Assembly (NCBI RefSeq): GCF_029101545.1
Contig: NZ_CP118866.1
Span: forward strand, 1,116,001 to 1,180,000
DNA: 64,000 bases
Reading direction: 5' to 3'
From: Amygdalobacter indicium
Lineage (GTDB): Bacteria; Bacillota; Clostridia; Saccharofermentanales; Fastidiosipilaceae
Shown here: in pieces, positions 9,883 to 18,302 of the stretch
Numbering within the stretch: the first letter of the stretch is position 1
How the letters are laid out: each line of letters begins with the position of its first letter
Notes under the pieces: model-generated
What the model was told of the DNA's origin: nothing
What the model saw: the letters and a program-made list of their open reading frames with translations, nothing else
The model's database searches: none
Made by a program: the position numbers and the translations under genes

Positions 9883-11193
9883 TTACTCCTTTCCCCGCTG
9901 CCCATATGCATCGACGGGATTCAAATGTTTATCCTGTACCAGACAGGTCAAGGAACCGTCAGCCAATTGCACAATAATATCTTTGCCGATTTCCGCATCC
10001 TGTGCCTGCAATAACTTTTGACCGTTGCTCTTACTGATATAAGCATAACCTCTTTGCAAATGCAAAAGCGGATTTAATGCGAATAGACGTTGGTAGAGCG
10101 AAATATAAGAACGTTCAGTCTGCTGCTGTTTATCGTTGACCGCCTGCTCCAAACGTCTTTGCCAACGGCGAAATATTTCACTCTCCCTCTGCAAAGGTAA
10201 AGTTAAGCTGTCCGTCATCCGTCTTTTCAGCTTATCAATTATTTCAAAATGTTCCGCCAACCACAATTGCGGCCGGAACAGATAACGGGATTGACGTAAA
10301 TGCTGATATTTTGTCGCGCTTAACTGCAGCTTGGCCCGTAAAATTGCATTTTGTCGCTGACGTAAATTGTTGATTCGCTGTAAATACTCTTTTTGCTCCG
10401 GGAAAACCATCTCGGCCGCATGCGAAGGGGTTGCAGCTCGCTTATCGGCAACAAAATCGGCGATTGTAAAATCAACTTCGTGGCCTACGGCTGAGACTAC
10501 CGGCACTTTAGCCCGATAAATTTCTCTAGCCAACTGTTCGTCGTTGAAACACCACAAATCTTCCATCGAACCGCCGCCGCGACCGATAATAATTACCGAA
10601 ATATCATCTCTCTGCCTGATCGCCTTTAACGCCGCAATCATTTCCGCTGCCGCCTTATCGCCTTGAACATTACAAGGAAACAATAAAATATCCAAATTAG
10701 GATAACGCCGCCGTCCGACTTTAATAATATCGCGAATAACTGCACCGCTTGCAGACGTCACGACAGCAACTCTGCCGGGCAGAAGCGGTAAAGGTCGTTT
10801 ATGCTCAGCGGCAAACAGGCCTTCATCTTCCAACCTTTTTTTCAGCTGCAGATAAGCCTGATATAAATTGCCCTGTCCCTCCGGCGTCACGCTGAGGATA
10901 TAAATCTGAAACTTACCGTCCCGACTGTAAAAACCGGCTCGGGCCAGACAAACAACTTTCAGGCCGTCGACTAATTTACAAGTTAAACTCTTGGCCATTT
11001 GGGCATACATGACACAACTGACCTGAGCCTCACTGTCTTTCAGGCTGAAATAATGATGACCGGAAGCAGAGTAGTATTTATGTCCGGAAATTTCACCCCG
11101 AATATAAAACTGCTGCAAACTTCGGTTATTAGCAATATACTTCTCCATAAAAGCATTCAATTGCTGAACGCTGACAATAATTTTCTCACTCAT
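9883..11193 (-). CDS. xseA: Exodeoxyribonuclease VII large subunit
   Basis: Catalytic subunit of exonuclease VII. The N-terminal OB fold carries YIRGEISGHKYYSASGHHYFSL. The catalytic domain follows with VVTSASGAVIRDI, IIIGRGGGSMEDLW and VSAVGHEVDFTIADFVAD, all characteristic. The C-terminal half is a long helical region. Its 436 residues are normal. It is upstream of xseB with four bases between. Confidence 0.96.
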   Translation of the reverse strand: MSEKIIVSVQQLNAFMEKYIANNRSLQQFYIRGEISGHKYYSASGHHYFSLKDSEAQVSCVMYAQMAKSLTCKLVDGLKVVCLARAGFYSRDGKFQIYILSVTPEGQGNLYQAYLQLKKRLEDEGLFAAEHKRPLPLLPGRVAVVTSASGAVIRDIIKVGRRRYPNLDILLFPCNVQGDKAAAEMIAALKAIRQRDDISVIIIGRGGGSMEDLWCFNDEQLAREIYRAKVPVVSAVGHEVDFTIADFVADKRAATPSHAAEMVFPEQKEYLQRINNLRQRQNAILRAKLQLSATKYQHLRQSRYLFRPQLWLAEHFEIIDKLKRRMTDSLTLPLQRESEIFRRWQRRLEQAVNDKQQQTERSYISLYQRLFALNPLLHLQRGYAYISKSNGQKLLQAQDAEIGKDIIVQLADGSLTCLVQDKHLNPVDAYGQRGKE

Positions 11194-11209
11194 ATTGCTA
11201 GACTAACAT

Positions 11210-11239
11210 AAAAAAACGAAAATAACAGAAAAATTTTCG
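11210..11239 (-). terminator. Possible intrinsic terminator between nusB and xseA
   Basis: Read on the minus strand, CGAAAAT and ATTTTCG form a 7-bp AT-rich stem with a nine-base loop, followed by seven T. It lies in the 64-bp gap after nusB and before xseA. The weak stem suggests partial termination. Confidence 0.4.
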
Positions 11240-11257
11240 CACAAAAATTCAAAATTG

Positions 11258-11782
11258 TTACGCTTCTTCATTTTCCGCGTATTTATAGCTGAGCGTATCG
11301 GTTATTTCCGCTTCCGGAATAGCACGCAGCTGCGCAATTTCCTTGATATGCGCTTTAACGACATTACCCAGAACGGCATTAACATAAGCCTTGGATTTCA
11401 AATCACTGTAGGATTTAATCAATTCGACAGCTTCGTTCAGAACAACGCTCACCGGTACTTCCCGGCGGTACAAAAGTTCATAAACTGCTAAGCGCAGAAT
11501 AACTTTATCAATCTTCGGTAAACGGGAAATTTTCCAACCGATCAGATGCGGTTCGTACACGGCATCCAACTCCTGCTTTTTCGCATTAACAGCTTGAGCA
11601 ATCCGCACGGACTCCTCCTGCTCGGCAACGTCCCATTTAATATCGTACAACTGTTGCATTGCCAGTTCACCCGCTTGCGCCAAATCCAAAAAAGCTGCAC
11701 TTTGAGCTTCGATATGATCACTTTGGAATTCAAACTGGTACAACAACTGGAAACTCATTTCCCTCACATATCTTAAACTCAT
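11258..11782 (-). CDS. nusB: Transcription antitermination factor NusB
   Basis: All-helical RNA-binding factor of the rRNA antitermination complex. It begins MSLRYVREMSFQLLYQFEFQ, matching the family's R-x-x-A-x-Q-x-L-Y-Q helix. It contains the conserved LPKIDKVILRLAVYELLYRREVP region and NEAVELIKSYSD, then a NAVLG motif. At 174 residues it is slightly long owing to extra residues between helices and a short acidic tail. A good promoter lies at 11828-11855, so it probably starts a transcript. Confidence 0.95.
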   Translation of the reverse strand: MSLRYVREMSFQLLYQFEFQSDHIEAQSAAFLDLAQAGELAMQQLYDIKWDVAEQEESVRIAQAVNAKKQELDAVYEPHLIGWKISRLPKIDKVILRLAVYELLYRREVPVSVVLNEAVELIKSYSDLKSKAYVNAVLGNVVKAHIKEIAQLRAIPEAEITDTLSYKYAENEEA

Positions 11783-11827
11783 ATCCGTTCATCCTTTATT
11801 ATTAATGTCAAAATTCACTAAGAAATA

Positions 11828-11855
11828 ATTATAATGCAAATGCGCCGAAAGACAA
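11828..11855 (-). promoter_or_regulatory. Sigma-A type promoter upstream of nusB
   Basis: On the minus strand TTGTCT is followed after 16 bases by TATAAT, about 45 bp before the nusB start codon and just after the DUF2273 gene. Only the hexamers and spacing support it. Confidence 0.5.
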
Positions 11856-11856
11856 A

Positions 11857-12102
11857 TCAATAATGCTTTCCCGGAGGAAACAATTTATCCAACAGAGCTT
11901 TTAACTGTTCTTCATCACTGAAATAGCGGGTACCGATATAATAACCGACAAAGGTCAGAATAAACAGCATTAAGGTTCTGCCGACCCCGAAAATATAACA
12001 AAACAGGGTTACTACGAAAGCGAGGCAGGCCCCGATAACACCGGCATCCCGACCTCTGATTTTATCCAACAGAATAACTAAGTAATTTTTCATAAGCCTC
12101 AT
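11857..12102 (-). CDS. DUF2273-type small membrane protein
   Basis: Eighty-one residues with two membrane helices (about 20-38 and 42-60) separated by a very short turn, and a C-terminal charged tail ending in FPPGKHY. Size, topology and position directly after amaP match the DUF2273 family, which accompanies Asp23/AmaP in Gram-positive bacteria and is thought to belong to the same membrane-associated stress complex. An alternative start is the Met at 12093; neither has a perfect ribosome binding site. Function unknown. Confidence 0.75.
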   Translation of the reverse strand: MRLMKNYLVILLDKIRGRDAGVIGACLAFVVTLFCYIFGVGRTLMLFILTFVGYYIGTRYFSDEEQLKALLDKLFPPGKHY

Positions 12103-12110
12103 CTTCCATT

Positions 12111-12668
12111 TTAAGCTCGATTGTCAAGGGCCGTACCGGCAACTTCCACTTTATTCACCCGTACAACTACAGTTTTTACACTCAAGCCGGTGTAACGCTC
12201 AATATCTTTTTTCACCCGTTCCTGAATTTTCAACATATATGTCGGGATATCAACCTCGGCATAAACCGTACAGTCCAAAGTTAAACTTAAATTGCCTTTT
12301 TTGTCGCTTACCGCCTTGGCTTTAGCGGATTTAATACCGGCCTGCGCCGACTTGCAGGCATTCATGGCAATCGCTTCAATCGCCATAACATCAATATTAA
12401 TATTACCTATTTCCGTATTCTGAACTAATTGCTTGCTCATTCTACCGTTGGCCCGGGCATATAAGAAAAGATAAACAGCTTCAGCCAGCGTAAAGAGAAA
12501 AATCAAAGTTAAGATTATTCTTACCGTTAATTGCTGCCCGAACAAATTGCTGCCGGTCAAAGTCAACAGAAAGCTTTTACCGGTATGAACTGTTACTAAT
12601 GCCAGACAACTGTAAAGTGCTACAAGAACACTGAAAGTCATAATTATAATCTGTTTTGATTTTTGCAT
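12111..12668 (-). CDS. amaP: AmaP-like membrane anchor for Asp23
   Basis: Two N-terminal membrane helices (about 7-27 and 48-70) are followed by a cytoplasmic Asp23-like domain with the IEAIAMNACKSAQAGIKSAKA helix and a C-terminal ERVKKDIERYTGLSVKTVVVRV strand-helix typical of alkaline-shock proteins. AmaP tethers Asp23 to the membrane in staphylococci; this 185-residue protein has the same design. It lies 18 bp after the Asp23 gene and 8 bp before the DUF2273 gene, so the three are surely co-transcribed. Confidence 0.85.
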   Translation of the reverse strand: MQKSKQIIIMTFSVLVALYSCLALVTVHTGKSFLLTLTGSNLFGQQLTVRIILTLIFLFTLAEAVYLFLYARANGRMSKQLVQNTEIGNINIDVMAIEAIAMNACKSAQAGIKSAKAKAVSDKKGNLSLTLDCTVYAEVDIPTYMLKIQERVKKDIERYTGLSVKTVVVRVNKVEVAGTALDNRA

Positions 12669-12686
12669 TATCTATCTCCTTCAAGC

Positions 12687-13094
12687 TTACACCATCCGTT
12701 TGGAAAGGCTGACATCCTTAACATGGACATTTACCTGTTCCACAACCAAATCGGTATAACGCTCTACCTCATTTTTAACATTTTCCTGAATTTGCCACGC
12801 CACATCCGGAATGGAATAGCCATAATAAATAACCGGATAAACAGTAATAACAAGAGCCTGATTCTTGTCGACATACATAACTTCAACTCCGCTACCTGTA
12901 TGGTCAATTCCCAAAGATTCCTTAAAATGAGCAATCAAACTGTATTCCAGGCTCTTAACTCCGGCAATTTTCAGGGAAGCTTCAGCAGCATATTCGGCAA
13001 TAAAGCCCAAAGAAAGGGCACGTTCCCCGACATTGCGGCTGTAAATATTACCATTTTCCGCTGCTAAATTCTCGTCGGTATACCTTTCACTCAT
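12687..13094 (-). CDS. Asp23/Gls24 family envelope stress protein
   Basis: Soluble cell-envelope stress protein of 135 residues. Visible are the conserved IAEYAAEASLKIAGVKSL segment and the C-terminal VAWQIQENVKNEVERYTDLVVEQVNVHV block, both diagnostic for the family. The same C-terminal block recurs in the adjacent AmaP-like protein, so the two domains are paralogous. A terminator separates it from efp, so it probably has its own promoter, which I could not fix. Confidence 0.9.
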   Translation of the reverse strand: MSERYTDENLAAENGNIYSRNVGERALSLGFIAEYAAEASLKIAGVKSLEYSLIAHFKESLGIDHTGSGVEVMYVDKNQALVITVYPVIYYGYSIPDVAWQIQENVKNEVERYTDLVVEQVNVHVKDVSLSKRMV

Positions 13095-13153
13095 CTCTAT
13101 AAGCTCGCCTTCTATTATATATCAGACAGTTGCCGGTCTGCTGTGCAAAACGT

Positions 13154-13184
13154 AAAAAGCCGCTATCCCGGCAGACAGCGGCTT
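13154..13184 (-). terminator. Intrinsic terminator after efp
   Basis: On the minus strand AAGCCGCT and AGCGGCTT form a perfect 8-bp stem around a 12-base loop, followed by TTTTTA. It lies 12 bp downstream of the efp stop codon. Confidence 0.85.
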
Positions 13185-13195
13185 GTATAAACCGA

Positions 13196-13753
13196 TTAAG
13201 CTCTTTCCATATATTCGCCTGTACGGGTATCAACTCGAACTTTTTCGCCTTCATTAATGAACAGCGGAACTTTAATCGTTGCGCCGGTCTCCAACTTGGC
13301 TGCTTTCGTCGCATTGGTTGCCGTATCACCTCTGACACCCGGCTCCGTCTCAACAATTTCAAGCTCGACAAATAACGGCGGTTCAACGGAAAGAATGGTA
13401 TCTTCCCAGGAAACGACACGACAAACCGTATTTTCCTTGATGAACTTCATCGCTTCTCCTACAACTTCATCCGTAAAAGGGAATTGTTCATAAGTTTCAG
13501 TATCCATAAAGTAATGGAAATCACCGTCGCTGTACAAATACTCCATGTCACGCCGTACTAATGTACCTTCTTCAAACTTTTCACTCGGGTTGAAAGAACG
13601 CTCAACTACCGAACCGGTCTTCAAATTACGATAAGTTGTACGCACAAAGGCTGAACCTTTACCCGGCTTAACATGTTGGAACTCGACAACTGTATAGATT
13701 GCCCCGTCCATAACAAAGGTGGTACCGTTTCTAAAATCACCTGCTGAAATCAT
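13196..13753 (-). CDS. efp: Elongation factor P
   Basis: Relieves ribosome stalling at polyproline stretches. The 185-residue protein begins MISAGDFRNGTTF and has the loop HVKPGKGSAFVR, whose Lys at position 32 is the usual modification site. The C-terminal OB domain contains the family signature region GVRGDTATNATKAAKLETGA. Bases and length are typical. It is followed by a strong terminator. No neighbouring gene is a recognisable EF-P modification enzyme. Confidence 0.97.
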   Translation of the reverse strand: MISAGDFRNGTTFVMDGAIYTVVEFQHVKPGKGSAFVRTTYRNLKTGSVVERSFNPSEKFEEGTLVRRDMEYLYSDGDFHYFMDTETYEQFPFTDEVVGEAMKFIKENTVCRVVSWEDTILSVEPPLFVELEIVETEPGVRGDTATNATKAAKLETGATIKVPLFINEGEKVRVDTRTGEYMERA

Positions 13754-13835
13754 TAACTTTCCTCCATCACACCCAAAAGCTCATGGGTATGTTCAACTAT
13801 CTGGTTTTATAAATTAAAAAGAAATTTCTCTCATT

Positions 13836-14432
13836 TTAACGCATATTTGTCTTTTTTTCGAGTAAAATCAAATCGAAATATGTATCCAAGTGATAAAATC
13901 TCTTAATAAATACCTCCAAAAAGCGTTTGACATAAATATGCCACAACTCTTTACGTGCTATTTTGTCAACTAAAACACTGTGTACCGTCGCCTGATTGGC
14001 CGCCCACACGTCCGTCAACAACTGATCTCCGACCACTATTATGCTTGTCAGGTCTATCTTCTGCTCCCGGCAATAGCGCAACAAAGTGTCAGCCTGCGGT
14101 TTATTGGCACGGTAGACTGCCGGAATTCCCAACTCCTTTGCAATTTGGCTCAAGCGCCGCACGCCGGCATTGGAATAAAGTACCGGTTCTACATCCTGTT
14201 TCTTCAACACTTTTACTAATTCTACCGCAGTAATATCTGCATGTCGACTACCATGCGGCATTAAAGTGTTGTCTATGTCGATGAAAACGTATTTATAGCC
14301 GAGCCGGCGATAGTCGGAAAAGGGAATGTCCCGAACTTTATTGTAGTAAGCTGAGGGCAAAAAAGATGATATTCCACTTTTATTTTCCGCTAAATTAAGG
14401 CTGCATCTTTTATTAATGTAGTGCTGCGGCAT
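13836..14432 (-). CDS. yqeG: YqeG-family HAD-type phosphatase
   Basis: HAD superfamily hydrolase. The motif I sequence FIDIDNTLMPHG carries the nucleophilic Asp and the second Asp. YSNAGVRR supplies motif II, the Lys of motif III lies in ANKPQ, and motif IV is VVGDQLLTDVWAAN. The 198 residues fit the YqeG family, with about 20 extra N-terminal residues. The ribosome binding site is GGGAGAGG. It is probably co-transcribed with the lipoprotein gene upstream (52-bp gap). The physiological substrate is unknown; in YqeG families a phosphatidylglycerophosphate phosphatase role has been proposed for relatives. Confidence 0.88.
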   Translation of the reverse strand: MPQHYINKRCSLNLAENKSGISSFLPSAYYNKVRDIPFSDYRRLGYKYVFIDIDNTLMPHGSRHADITAVELVKVLKKQDVEPVLYSNAGVRRLSQIAKELGIPAVYRANKPQADTLLRYCREQKIDLTSIIVVGDQLLTDVWAANQATVHSVLVDKIARKELWHIYVKRFLEVFIKRFYHLDTYFDLILLEKKTNMR

Positions 14433-14484
14433 AACATTTCACCTCTCCCTGCTGTTATTCTGCTGACGTTACCTGAACAACTGT

Positions 14485-15474
14485 TCAGCGTTGACTGTAC
14501 ACGCCTTTGATTTCCGGCTCCGGTAATCTCGGCTGAAAATTGTTTTTGGCTTGAGAATTGCACGACATCGCCAGTAACAAATAATGATACGGCAGCTTAT
14601 CTCCCTGCCTCCGACAAGCTAAAACCTGTAAGCTCAGCTGATCCATACCGTCACCTAAAAGCGCGATACGATACCGTTCGTTATTTCGAATTGTCGCAAT
14701 AAAATAATCCGCCAACTCCGCAATCCCGGCATGATTGGCCTTGGAATAAGATAATATCACGGCATTTTCTACACCGGTATTCAATTTATCGGCCGGCAAA
14801 AAGCTGAAATTATAGATAGCCTGGCGCAGCAAATTCATGGTCAAATCAGGATTGGCAAAATAAGGTACCAGACCGACTTTGTCCCTTTCATCATCAATAA
14901 AGCGTAACAGCTGGGCTTCTACCGTATCCATACGTCTGATATCGACAATCGTCCTGGTCGGTAAATTCAGCGTTTTTTGCTGTAATTTCTTATCCTGAGC
15001 ATAAGAGCGCAAAATCTCGGTAATTCGGTTATTTTCCTCCATAATCTCACTTTTGCTTTTGCCGTTATGCGGCACGATATTGGTAGGAATAGGCATTTTT
15101 TCATTATCCGTAAGTTTTTCAGGTAGTTTTTCGTTCCGGGTCGACTTAGGCAAGTTTGAGGTTTCCGGCAAACGGTTCGCTTGATTCTGCAAGTCCGGCT
15201 GTAAAGGAAGCAGCGGCATATCAACAGGCTTGGTGACCTTGGCTGTTGTCGGTATAGTCTGCAACGGTTTTCGGCTCCTGTCTGCTTCCCGGACGGTAAT
15301 TCCCCGGTTGGCGGGATTCTTGCGGAAAAGAGAAAAGGGAGCTGTCCCGGGCGACAATTTCTGTTTAGCGACATTGCTCGCAGCATTGCAGGCCGTCAAC
15401 ATAAAGTATAAAAAAGTAAAGCTCAACAACAAAGCCGACGAAACGAATCTCAAAGATACTTTATTTATGCGCAT
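14485..15474 (-). CDS. Lipoprotein with possible degenerate CAP/SCP-like domain
   Basis: Residues 1-29 are a lipoprotein signal ending in LTAC, so Cys29 should be lipidated and the protein held on the outer face of the membrane. Residues 30-150 are Pro/Lys/Asn-rich and probably a flexible linker. The C-terminal part (about 170-310) contains LLRFIDDERDKVGLVPYFANPDL, which resembles the N-E-x-R-x-x-x-G-L-x-P-L helix start of CAP (cysteine-rich secretory, antigen 5, PR-1) domains. The catalytic-site-like His/Glu residues of that fold are not clear. I do not recognise a close family. The ribosome binding site is AAGGAG. Confidence 0.6.
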   Translation of the reverse strand: MRINKVSLRFVSSALLLSFTFLYFMLTACNAASNVAKQKLSPGTAPFSLFRKNPANRGITVREADRSRKPLQTIPTTAKVTKPVDMPLLPLQPDLQNQANRLPETSNLPKSTRNEKLPEKLTDNEKMPIPTNIVPHNGKSKSEIMEENNRITEILRSYAQDKKLQQKTLNLPTRTIVDIRRMDTVEAQLLRFIDDERDKVGLVPYFANPDLTMNLLRQAIYNFSFLPADKLNTGVENAVILSYSKANHAGIAELADYFIATIRNNERYRIALLGDGMDQLSLQVLACRRQGDKLPYHYLLLAMSCNSQAKNNFQPRLPEPEIKGVYSQR

Positions 15475-15669
15475 TGTTGCTCCTTACCCATTACAGATTT
15501 AATTAAACTGCAAATTAACTGAAATATATTAGCACATTTGAATTGGTAAAACAATGACCTCTTCCCGAAAAACGGGTCAAGTCAAAGGCAAGCTGCGGCG
15601 GCGGACCGACAGCGATAAATTATTTTTATGTTGCATTTCCAAGTCAAAAAGCTGTAAGCGGAAAAAGGC

Positions 15670-15697
15670 AAAAAAAATCCGAGTTGTTGAAACTCGG
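15670..15697 (-). terminator. Intrinsic terminator after tRNA-Phe
   Basis: On the minus strand CCGAGTT and AACTCGG form a 7-bp stem with a five-base loop, followed by A and a run of T. It begins five bases after the tRNA-Phe 3' end. Confidence 0.85.
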
Positions 15698-15701
15698 AAA
15701 G

Positions 15702-15774
15702 TGCCCAGAGTCGGAATCGAACCAACGACACGGGGATTTTCAGTCCCCTGCTCTGCCGACTGAGCTATCTGGGC
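15702..15774 (-). tRNA. tRNA-Phe (GAA)
   Basis: Seventy-three bases. Acceptor GCCCAGA pairs with TCTGGGC, discriminator A. The anticodon loop CTGAAAA between GGGGA and TCCCC gives GAA. The T-loop TTCGATT is present. CCA is not encoded. Its 5' end touches the T run of the hairpin downstream of tRNA-Asp. Confidence 0.97.
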
Positions 15775-15798
15775 AAAAAAAGCGATCTGATGATCGCT
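15775..15798 (-). terminator. Terminator-like hairpin between tRNA-Asp and tRNA-Phe
   Basis: On the minus strand AGCGATC and GATCGCT form a perfect 7-bp stem with a four-base loop, followed by seven T that run directly into the first base of tRNA-Phe. Confidence 0.7.
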
Positions 15799-15803
15799 CT
15801 AAG

Positions 15804-15877
15804 CGACGCAGACGGGCCTCGAACCCGTGACCTCCAGCGTGACAGGCTGGCATTCTAACCAACTGAACTACTGCGCC
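15804..15877 (-). tRNA. tRNA-Asp (GTC)
   Basis: Seventy-four bases. Acceptor GGCGCAG pairs with CTGCGTC (one G-T pair), discriminator G. The anticodon loop CTGTCAC between CCAGC and GCTGG gives GTC. CCA is not encoded. It is preceded by a strong promoter at 15908-15936. Confidence 0.97.
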
Positions 15878-15907
15878 ATTCGTGACCCTGAGGTCAAACG
15901 CTTAATT

Positions 15908-15936
15908 ATAATAGTTTATGTACAGAGTTTTGTCAA
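15908..15936 (-). promoter_or_regulatory. Promoter of tRNA-Asp
   Basis: On the minus strand TTGACA, a 17-base spacer and TATTAT lie about 30 bp upstream of the tRNA 5' end. Near-consensus hexamers and ideal spacing. Confidence 0.75.
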
Positions 15937-16025
15937 TAGGATATTTTCCGTATTTGTAAATTTTGTCCGCTTATCGCCGCTCACAAGCACTCATCGGCCA
16001 CGACCGCAACCGTTGAGCGTACAAA

Positions 16026-18152
16026 CTATTCCTGCAAAACCAATACCGTTGCCGGCGGAATTTTCAGCTCACCTTTAACCGGAACATCCTGAAGTTTGTC
16101 GGCAAAAATCAAGTGCCGTTCTCCCGGCAGCTGATATTTATACTCATAGCAAGTAGGATTAATAAAAATAAGCAAATCATTAATCTGATACAACAAAATA
16201 TCGTAATATTCCGTAAAATGACAGGAACGGGCAACGGCCGTATTGGATGGCAGGCGAAACTCCTTGTACCGGCGGCGCAATTTAACGAGCTCCTTAAAAT
16301 AATTGACGACATCATAATTTTTAATCGCATCATACCAATTTATAGCATTAACCTTATCGCCGGCATTATATGTATTATCAGCTCCGCCTTTACTACGCAT
16401 AAATTCCTGGCCGCAGTGAATAAAAGGTACACCTTGAGAAATCATAATTAAAGCCAGACAGAACTTGGTCCGCTGTTTCCGCCAAAAAGTATCCAAGTTT
16501 TCACAACGTACCATTTTATCGTAAAAAGTCATATTATCATGGCATTCTATGTAGTTAACGGACTGACTCAAACTGCGCAATTTGCCGTTCATACAGGAGC
16601 CGAGCAACAGGTCTTTCGCAAGTTGGACTTTACTGACATCGCCCAGGCCGTAGCCGATATCCATGATTTGATCCAAAGAAGTCTTACCTTTGATCGTATC
16701 GCGATAGCAATCATTAAAAAATCCGATTTCGGGCATTTTATAATTATGGTACATCATGGCTTTCTTATCATCCGGCAAAACCGTCGGCATATTCCAACCT
16801 TCGCCGTAAAGCATAAAATCAGGCTTGATTTTTTTGACCATAAACGCTATTTCGTTCATCGTCGTAATATCCAGCAGGCCCATTAAGTCGAAGCGTAAAC
16901 CGTCAATATCAAATATTTTCACGTAGCGCACACACATATCAACGATATATTTGCGCAACATTTTCGCCTCACTACGCAATTCATTGCCGCAGAAAGAGCC
17001 GTTGGATAAATATTCTTCGTCAAAATAGCGATAATTGTAATACGGGACTAATTTTTCCCAAGCATAATCATCGGCATGGCCGACGTGATTAAAAACAACG
17101 TCCAAATTGACCCGCAAATCGTGCTGATGATAAACATTCACCAATCTGCGTAAATCGTTAACACGGGCATAAGGCGTATCTTTCGCCAAATAAGAACCCT
17201 CAACAACGTTATATTGTTTCGGATCATAGCCCCAGTTGTAACTGGTATAATAATCCGCTTCCTTATACGAATCGAAGTCCAGAACCGGCATTAACTGAAC
17301 GTGGGTCACACCCAAACTGCAAAGATAAGCAAAAGCTGTTTCCCGCCCGTAGATTCCGGTATTACTTTCAATCATGCCCGACAGCTTGCCGCGATCATGA
17401 ACTTGAGATGTAGGATCCATCGTAAAATCACGCACACTCAATTCATAGATCACAGCATCCTGGTAATTGGCAATTTTACTTTGCGGCCGATAAATATTGT
17501 GCAAAAATTTGGCGGGATTCAGGACAACGGAAGCCGAAGCATCCGCCAAGCAGGAATAACTGTAAGGATCAATCGCTGTAGTATGCTCACCATTGAAATT
17601 CAATTCATAAACGTAAGCCATTAAATCTAAATCGCCTTGAACGGTAACGGTGTAAACACCTTTATTCCCCCGCTCCATTATATAAAAGTCGTCATGACCG
17701 TCGGTGTTTTTAGACAACAGCTTACCTGATTTTAATTGTAATTGTTCCGCCCGACCCAAAATATGCAAACTGACCTGATTGGCTGTCGGTGCCCATACCT
17801 TGAACGTCGTAGAAGTTTTGGTATACTGCGGTCCCAAATCATCGCCCTGATAGGCGAACATCCGGTCGAACTGCTCCGTCGCCACGATATGACGCCATTT
17901 AGCTGCCGGAAAATAATGCTGTTCGCTTTGAGACTTGTACATCAGGCGATAAACTTCACCATATTTACAAGGTCGCGGCAAAGTTGTCTTAACCATATAA
18001 GCATCACTTGATTCTTTAACAATCTGAAAAGTGGCGGCAATCTCGCTGTTATCACGATATAAGTGTAAATAACTCAAGCAACCGACATCAACAGGCTTAA
18101 ATATTTTGAACTGCAATAACGTGTAATCGTCAATATAGGCTTCTATGCGCAT
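16026..18152 (-). CDS. pulA: Type I pullulanase (GH13 debranching enzyme)
   Basis: Hydrolyses alpha-1,6 branches of glycogen, pullulan or dextrins. The N-terminal part (about 1-200) is an immunoglobulin-like/CBM48-like region. The GH13 barrel follows with the pullulanase signature YNWGYDP, region I DVVFNH, region II GLRFDLMG with the nucleophilic Asp, region III YGEGW with the acid Glu, and region IV ECHDN. No signal peptide is visible, so it acts inside the cell. I chose the ATG at 18152 (708 residues), which has GAAGGA six bases upstream; the frame is open to 18266 but without a ribosome binding site. It is downstream of glycogen phosphorylase, forming a glycogen breakdown pair. Confidence 0.94.
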   Translation of the reverse strand: MRIEAYIDDYTLLQFKIFKPVDVGCLSYLHLYRDNSEIAATFQIVKESSDAYMVKTTLPRPCKYGEVYRLMYKSQSEQHYFPAAKWRHIVATEQFDRMFAYQGDDLGPQYTKTSTTFKVWAPTANQVSLHILGRAEQLQLKSGKLLSKNTDGHDDFYIMERGNKGVYTVTVQGDLDLMAYVYELNFNGEHTTAIDPYSYSCLADASASVVLNPAKFLHNIYRPQSKIANYQDAVIYELSVRDFTMDPTSQVHDRGKLSGMIESNTGIYGRETAFAYLCSLGVTHVQLMPVLDFDSYKEADYYTSYNWGYDPKQYNVVEGSYLAKDTPYARVNDLRRLVNVYHQHDLRVNLDVVFNHVGHADDYAWEKLVPYYNYRYFDEEYLSNGSFCGNELRSEAKMLRKYIVDMCVRYVKIFDIDGLRFDLMGLLDITTMNEIAFMVKKIKPDFMLYGEGWNMPTVLPDDKKAMMYHNYKMPEIGFFNDCYRDTIKGKTSLDQIMDIGYGLGDVSKVQLAKDLLLGSCMNGKLRSLSQSVNYIECHDNMTFYDKMVRCENLDTFWRKQRTKFCLALIMISQGVPFIHCGQEFMRSKGGADNTYNAGDKVNAINWYDAIKNYDVVNYFKELVKLRRRYKEFRLPSNTAVARSCHFTEYYDILLYQINDLLIFINPTCYEYKYQLPGERHLIFADKLQDVPVKGELKIPPATVLVLQE

Positions 18153-18198
18153 ACAAATCCTTCTCGAATCATAACTAATGCTTTTATAATAGCAAGGC

Positions 18199-18222
18199 GA
18201 TACAGCCTTAAGCGACTGTATC
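18199..18222 (-). promoter_or_regulatory. Inverted repeat upstream of pullulanase gene
   Basis: GATACAG and CTGTATC form a perfect 7-bp inverted repeat with a 10-base centre, 47 bp before the pulA start. A TATAAA candidate -10 element lies just downstream on the minus strand (18183-18188). It could be an operator or a transcript hairpin; no T run follows. Confidence 0.35.
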
Positions 18223-18265
18223 AGCCTCAAGTTCAAATCAATAATGTTGTTTTTCTTTTGCTTCA

Positions 18266-18289
18266 AGCGCCGGTAAATTACCGGGCGCT
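18266..18289 (-). other. Intercistronic hairpin between glgP and pulA
   Basis: A stem of about 11 bp with a single bulged base and a very short loop (GCGC and CGGTAA arms) begins 13 bp after the glgP stop codon. No T run follows, so it may protect or process the glgP mRNA end rather than terminate. Confidence 0.4.
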
Positions 18290-18302
18290 AATTCGGCACA
18301 TA

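Noticed and set aside
15554..15763. Plus-strand open frame of 69 codons
   Set aside because: It overlaps the tRNA-Phe gene on the opposite strand and its terminator; basic low-quality composition.
18153..18266. N-terminal extension of pullulanase to 18266
   Set aside because: No ribosome binding site and no resemblance to the family start; ATG at 18152 has GAAGGA at good spacing.
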